64,000 nt of DNA, from NCBI GenBank assembly GCA_020635905.1, contig JACJYV010000009.1:124001-188000 (forward strand). The letters run 5' to 3'. Each line of letters opens with the position of its first letter. The first letter of the stretch is position 1. The position numbers were made by a program, and so were the translations under genes. Below the pieces are notes generated by a model. The model did not search any database. It was not told the origin of the DNA and worked only from the letters and a program-made list of their open reading frames with translations. Below are positions 60,039 through 64,000 of the stretch, piece by piece. The DNA is from Bacteroidia bacterium. GTDB taxonomy: Bacteria > Bacteroidota > Bacteroidia > J057 > JADKCL01.

Positions 60039-62426
60039 TCACTTTTTCCCCAAAAACACCTCAATCCCCAAAGGAGAAATCCTTGCAGCAACATTCCTGC
60101 CATTGACCATGGCGTCGCCTTTGAAGTTGGAGAGAAACTGCACCCCGGCGAAGCGCTCTGGCAATTCGAAACGAATCACTTCCTCTTTTTCTGACTTATT
60201 GAAAGCCACCACCACACATTCGTCAAACCAGGTGCGGGCATACACCAGGCTGGAATCTGAAGATTCCAGCAGTTGGAAATCGCCATAAATGAGCGGCAGG
60301 TGAAATCCACGCAGATTCACCAGACGGCGGGTTTCATTTTTGAGCCAGTACTGGTCGTTGTCGAGGTCCGTATCCCACAACATGGGACGGCGGTTGTCGG
60401 GATCACCTGCACCAGGCATACCAAATTCATCCCCGTAATAGATCACGGGCACCCCGGGAATAGTCATGATGAAGGCCGTCAGCTGACGCAAACGGTAGTA
60501 CGCATTCAGGTCGGTGACCCCAATCTCCCGTTGCCACCCTGCTTCCTTGTCGTCCTCGTCCCAACGCAAATCGCCGCTGGCCAGACTCATAAAACGGGCC
60601 AGATCGTGATTGCCCGTGATGTTGGCCATGAGTGAATGGCTGCCGTACCAGTTCATGCTTTCCTGCAAAGAGCGTGACAGGTCGTTGAGGGAGCTGGTTT
60701 TATTGGCAAAAGCATTGCGGGCATCAAAGTAAAGATTGAAATCAAACTGGCCATCCATCAGCCCGGGGCCCACATAGTCGCCAATCAGCTCGCGGCTGCC
60801 AAAGGTTTCGCCCACCTGATAAAAGGGACGATTCTGTGGAATCATAACCTCATTACGCAATTTGCGGGTCAGGGTGCGCCAGAAAGGAGTAGGAATGTGC
60901 TTGGTGGCATCGTGACGAAACCCGTCCAGTTCGTAATTCTGCGCCCAGAAAAGGGCCGAATCAGACTGCAGTTCCAGGACTTCAGGATTGGCAAAATCGA
61001 GGCTGGGAAGGAAGGTGTCAAACCAGGTGGTCAGACGATATTCGTCCCAGAGACGAATGTTTTTGCGGCCGTCGGGCAGGTTGAGCTGGGTGGCGTATTC
61101 AGGGTGTTTCTGGTAGAGGGGATGCTCCTGGTGTACATGATTGCTGACGAAATCCAGCACCACATTCATCTTTTTCTGGTGGGCCTTTTCGATCAGGGTT
61201 TTCAATTCGTCAGAAGTGCCAAAACGGGTATCCACTTTAGAAGAAGAAATGGGCCAGTATCCGTGGTAACCCGAATACCAGCGGCGGGGCTCGGGAAATT
61301 CCTGGTATGCACTCAGCGGATTTTGAGAAATGGGGGAGAGCCAGATGGTATTCACACCCAGATCTGAAAAAAATCCAATGTCAATTTGCTTGATTACACC
61401 CGCCAGGTCTCCCCCATGGTAATTGGCCCGCGGAAAGACCCTTTTGTCCTGCAAAGGGGCGTCGTTGCCGGGATCGCCATTGAGAAAACGGTCCACCAGC
61501 AGAAAATAGAGGATCTGGCTGTGCTTATCCTGGCGTTTTACCTGGGTGATTTGCTTATAGGGCTGACCATTTTCGAGGGGAATAAAAAGGTCGTTGGAAA
61601 TACCCGCTTCGCTCAGCGCATACACCCGCAGGGTGCTGCGGGGCATGGTTTTGGCCTGGTCAGGCAGACTGATCATGATTTCGCCCCCTTTTTGGCGGCG
61701 CAGATACTTGCCCTCCAGACGGTGATTTTCCCAGAGTACAAATAATTCCTTTTCCTGACCCTCCATCCCAACGATAATTTGTCCATTCTCAATGCGAGAG
61801 GTAAAGAGGTGAACAGGCGTACCTTCCACAGAGGGCATGATGCGCAATTGGGTATTCCAGTTGCCAAAGCCATTGGGGACCGAATCCGTACTCAGGGGAT
61901 CCCGCATTTCCACCCCGTCGGCCACAAAAAGGAACTGGTAGGTGCCCGGATCAAATTGAGCGCTGGCAGTCCAGGCCCCGTTTTCGAACTTCAAAACGGT
62001 ATTGGACGGGTTCCAGCCATTGAAACTTCCTTTTACCTGGACCTGGGAATATTGGTGTTCGGGATCAGCCAGGGTAAAGGTGTGATCGACCTTGTCGGGC
62101 CAGCGGGAAAGCACGGTGTAGGGAGATTTCTGGTACCAGAAGGTAAAAACTGAAAGCAAAGCAGGCTGCCCTGTACGGGTCACAACCAGGGTCTCCTTGT
62201 CCGCGGTAAGGGTGCATTTCAGCCCGTCAGGGCAACTGACCGAATCCAGACCCGAAGGGTCTGGGAAGAAATCCCGCATTTCCAGTACATTCTGGTCCTG
62301 GTACTTCAATTGGATGGGTGACTTGAGGCCAAAAATGGCCGATTCAGCCGGAAACGATCCCTGACCTGGCTGGGATTGACAGGCCCACAACAGTAAAACG
62401 GGTACAAAAAGCAGGAATTTCTTCAT
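60039..62426 (-). CDS. GH13 alpha-amylase-family lipoprotein with an N-terminal CBM48-like domain
   Basis: The lipoprotein signal has lipobox LLWAC (Cys16). A carbohydrate-binding CBM48-like domain is seen at about 125-190 (VQVKGSFNGWNPSNTVLKFE, FLFVADGVEMRDP). The GH13 barrel starts near residue 320. Catalytic residues are D506 (DGFRHDATKH), E540 (QVGETFG) and D608 (TGNHDLARF), with region I VVLDFVSNHVH. GH13 enzymes hydrolyse or rearrange alpha-glucans such as starch and maltodextrins. The export signal suggests action on external or periplasmic maltodextrins, as in Sus-like systems, but no SusC/SusD is nearby. Length 795 aa. Confidence 0.9.
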   Translation of the reverse strand: MKKFLLFVPVLLLWACQSQPGQGSFPAESAIFGLKSPIQLKYQDQNVLEMRDFFPDPSGLDSVSCPDGLKCTLTADKETLVVTRTGQPALLSVFTFWYQKSPYTVLSRWPDKVDHTFTLADPEHQYSQVQVKGSFNGWNPSNTVLKFENGAWTASAQFDPGTYQFLFVADGVEMRDPLSTDSVPNGFGNWNTQLRIMPSVEGTPVHLFTSRIENGQIIVGMEGQEKELFVLWENHRLEGKYLRRQKGGEIMISLPDQAKTMPRSTLRVYALSEAGISNDLFIPLENGQPYKQITQVKRQDKHSQILYFLLVDRFLNGDPGNDAPLQDKRVFPRANYHGGDLAGVIKQIDIGFFSDLGVNTIWLSPISQNPLSAYQEFPEPRRWYSGYHGYWPISSSKVDTRFGTSDELKTLIEKAHQKKMNVVLDFVSNHVHQEHPLYQKHPEYATQLNLPDGRKNIRLWDEYRLTTWFDTFLPSLDFANPEVLELQSDSALFWAQNYELDGFRHDATKHIPTPFWRTLTRKLRNEVMIPQNRPFYQVGETFGSRELIGDYVGPGLMDGQFDFNLYFDARNAFANKTSSLNDLSRSLQESMNWYGSHSLMANITGNHDLARFMSLASGDLRWDEDDKEAGWQREIGVTDLNAYYRLRQLTAFIMTIPGVPVIYYGDEFGMPGAGDPDNRRPMLWDTDLDNDQYWLKNETRRLVNLRGFHLPLIYGDFQLLESSDSSLVYARTWFDECVVVAFNKSEKEEVIRFELPERFAGVQFLSNFKGDAMVNGRNVAARISPLGIEVFLGKK

Positions 62427-62562
62427 ACCTGAAAGTTAGAGGGATGGGAGGGAAGTGTCAAGCGAAATTTGGGAGATTCAAAGGCAGGAGGGTGATAATG
62501 AGAGGCAATTCAGGATTTTTTAACCAGACAAATTGACCGTAACTTTCCCCAAAGACCCATAA

Positions 62563-62931
62563 ATGAAAAAACAGGCAGCATTGCACTACATTCACACCCA
62601 CAATCTCACCGGACTCAAAGCAGGAAAGGAGCGGGTTAATTTTCTGGAAATCTGGATGGTGGTGGTAGAAAATCGCATATTTGCCCGTTCCTGGGGTTTC
62701 GCGGAGAAAAGTTGGTATAATACCTTTTTGCAGGATGAGCAGGGGCAATTGAAATGTGGGACAGAGGTGTACGATATCAAAGCCCGCATTCCTGCTGATC
62801 TGGAAAGACTGACACCCGCCATCAACCAGGCCTATCTCGACAAGTATAATTCGGGTGAAAATGCCTTTTATGCCCGCGGAATCGTTGAGCCTCAGCACAT
62901 TGAAAAGACCATGGAGTTTGTGCTTTTGTGA
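62563..62931 (+). CDS. DUF2255-like small protein
   Basis: The 122-residue product resembles DUF2255 proteins, a small beta-rich family of unknown function. The similarity rests on the segment IWMVVVENRIFARSWGFAEK followed by SWYNTFL and the downstream GTEVYDIKARIPADL. No signal peptide or membrane segment is present, so it is probably cytoplasmic. It diverges from the GH13 gene with 136 bp between them. A weak promoter-like TAACTTTC lies 16 nt before the ATG. Confidence 0.6.
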   Translation: MKKQAALHYIHTHNLTGLKAGKERVNFLEIWMVVVENRIFARSWGFAEKSWYNTFLQDEQGQLKCGTEVYDIKARIPADLERLTPAINQAYLDKYNSGENAFYARGIVEPQHIEKTMEFVLL

Positions 62932-63254
62932 GGATTAATCAATCAATGAATTTTTATGGGAATTTGAAGGTTGACAATTCCCTGTGATCTGCCTGAATTT
63001 GTAACTGAAGAAAAGGAAACCATTCGGATTTACTTCGACATTTCCAGTTTTTACGGAAAGGGATTTTGATTAACCTCTTTCCTTCCTCCCTTCAATAATT
63101 TCCCTTTTATTGTCCCTTAATTTGGGATATTTGCTGCGCCTGCCTAATTTAGGTAGTTATGACCAGAAGCAGGGAAAATGCCCTGATTTCCGGGATATGC
63201 AGAAAGACTATGATTCAAAATCGCCACGTGTACCATAAATCAAAACCGATCGCA
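62932..63254. other. Intergenic region before the truncated secreted protein gene
   Basis: About 320 bp with no credible gene, no strong hairpin and no exact promoter. The nearest -7-like text is GATATTTG at 63126-63133, one base off the consensus and without a well-placed TTG. Confidence 0.5.
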
Positions 63255-64000
63255 ATGATGCATCGAACCAAAAGCTTTTTATTCTTTTTGGCCATGTTTT
63301 GGGGGATTTCCGTTCAGGCTGCCAAACCCTTCGGGCTTTCGCCCACTCCCAATTTTCGGGCCATGACCACCGAGGAACTCAACCAGTACTGGCAGGACCG
63401 CATGGGAGTGGATAATTTCAAGGCCGTTCCCACCGCAGAGAGTGCCCTCGTGAGCATGATTGACGAGAAAAAATTGTACCTCTGGGAAGAGCAAATCCCC
63501 CTGCGGGTGCGTGAAAATGTGCTCATCGTGGGCGACGATCAGTTTGAATTCAAGCGGGGCGTGTATTCCCGCGACGGGGTGACCTTCACCTATTATTCTC
63601 CCGAAGATTCCGTCACCTTTGACCAGTTTGTCAAAGACTGGTTTCCCTCCCTCATGGTGCTGGGACTGGAAAAAAATCAAATTCAGGATTTGGGTTACAG
63701 CGCCACCAAAGACCTGCGCAGCGGCTGGAATTTCAATTCCGTAGCCAGCCAACTTGGCCTGGGAGGCCAGATTGGCGTGGATCCCCGTTACGAAAACCTC
63801 AATTTGCGGGACGCAATTCAGTCCCTGCTGGTGGCCTGGGTCAAGGCCAATCAGGAAGGCAGGGTCCTCACCCTGGAGGAAAATATGCTCAGAAGCCGTC
63901 CCAAAGGGATGATTTTCGCCTCCAACGACAAACTGACCCGCCTCAGCCTGGCCCTTTACAACCCTGCAGGGCTGGAAGTCATGGAAGAACCTGCCTTTGA
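63255..64000 (+). CDS. Secreted protein of unknown function (3' end outside window)
   Basis: The frame opens with two adjacent ATGs (63255, 63258) and is open to the window edge, giving 248 residues. The N-terminus is a signal peptide (FLFFLAMFWGISVQAA) cleaved near residue 23. The mature part begins KPFGLSPTPNFRAMTTEELN and is mixed alpha/beta with no Cys and no motif I recognise. The absence of a T9SS sorting domain cannot be judged because the C-terminus is missing. Confidence 0.7.
   Translation, partial: MMHRTKSFLFFLAMFWGISVQAAKPFGLSPTPNFRAMTTEELNQYWQDRMGVDNFKAVPTAESALVSMIDEKKLYLWEEQIPLRVRENVLIVGDDQFEFKRGVYSRDGVTFTYYSPEDSVTFDQFVKDWFPSLMVLGLEKNQIQDLGYSATKDLRSGWNFNSVASQLGLGGQIGVDPRYENLNLRDAIQSLLVAWVKANQEGRVLTLEENMLRSRPKGMIFASNDKLTRLSLALYNPAGLEVMEEPAF

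Overview
The window comes from a member of the Bacteroidota. The evidence is type IX secretion (T9SS) cargo with type A and type B C-terminal sorting domains, a PorP/SprF membrane protein, two PorE-like TPR/PD40/OmpA proteins, a FecR/DUF4974 protein, many lipoprotein signals, and promoters of the Bacteroidota form TTG-N19/20-TAnnTTTG. The number and size of HYR, PKD and SprB-type repeat proteins suggest the Saprospiria; that is inference and the genus cannot be read from the sequence.

Layout. Positions 1-7.2 kb hold housekeeping and stress genes: a truncated secreted protein and yidD (minus), tRNA-Thr(CGT) with a terminator, a small membrane protein, an OvoA-type sulfoxide synthase without methyltransferase, lipoprotein MsrB, a radical SAM protein, a double VOC protein and a sorbosone-dehydrogenase-like lipoprotein. 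Positions 7.2-14.9 kb are a T9SS/envelope locus: PorE-like 1 with its own promoter, then an apparent operon of type B cargo, PorP/SprF and PorE-like 2. Positions 14.9-34.7 kb are one gene for an adhesin-like protein of about 6,480 residues with about 64 HYR-type modules, two SprB-type repeats and a type A sorting domain. Positions 34.7-35.6 kb are repeat-rich noncoding DNA. Positions 35.6-41 kb encode a FecR protein whose N-terminus resembles sigma region 2, a glycerophosphodiesterase lipoprotein, an M49 peptidase lipoprotein and endonuclease V. Positions 41-58.8 kb encode three PKD-rich T9SS cargo proteins, the largest about 3,670 residues. Positions 58.8-64 kb hold an orphan tail-sheath C-terminal-like protein, a MORN-type protein, a GH13 lipoprotein, a DUF2255-like protein and a truncated secreted protein.

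The common theme is export to the cell surface. The T9SS accessory proteins of the 7-15 kb locus could anchor or support export of the giant proteins that follow. The two giant genes each have a well-matched promoter and a leader of about 240-260 nt that contains structured elements.

The least explained signals are noncoding: a 122-bp dispersed element present twice with pairing ends and a conserved internal hairpin, several degenerate tandem arrays with periods of 6, 7 and 11 bp, and a second dispersed intergenic repeat. The most unusual protein is the sigma2-like/FecR fusion candidate. Alignments and repeat counts were made by eye; no search was run.
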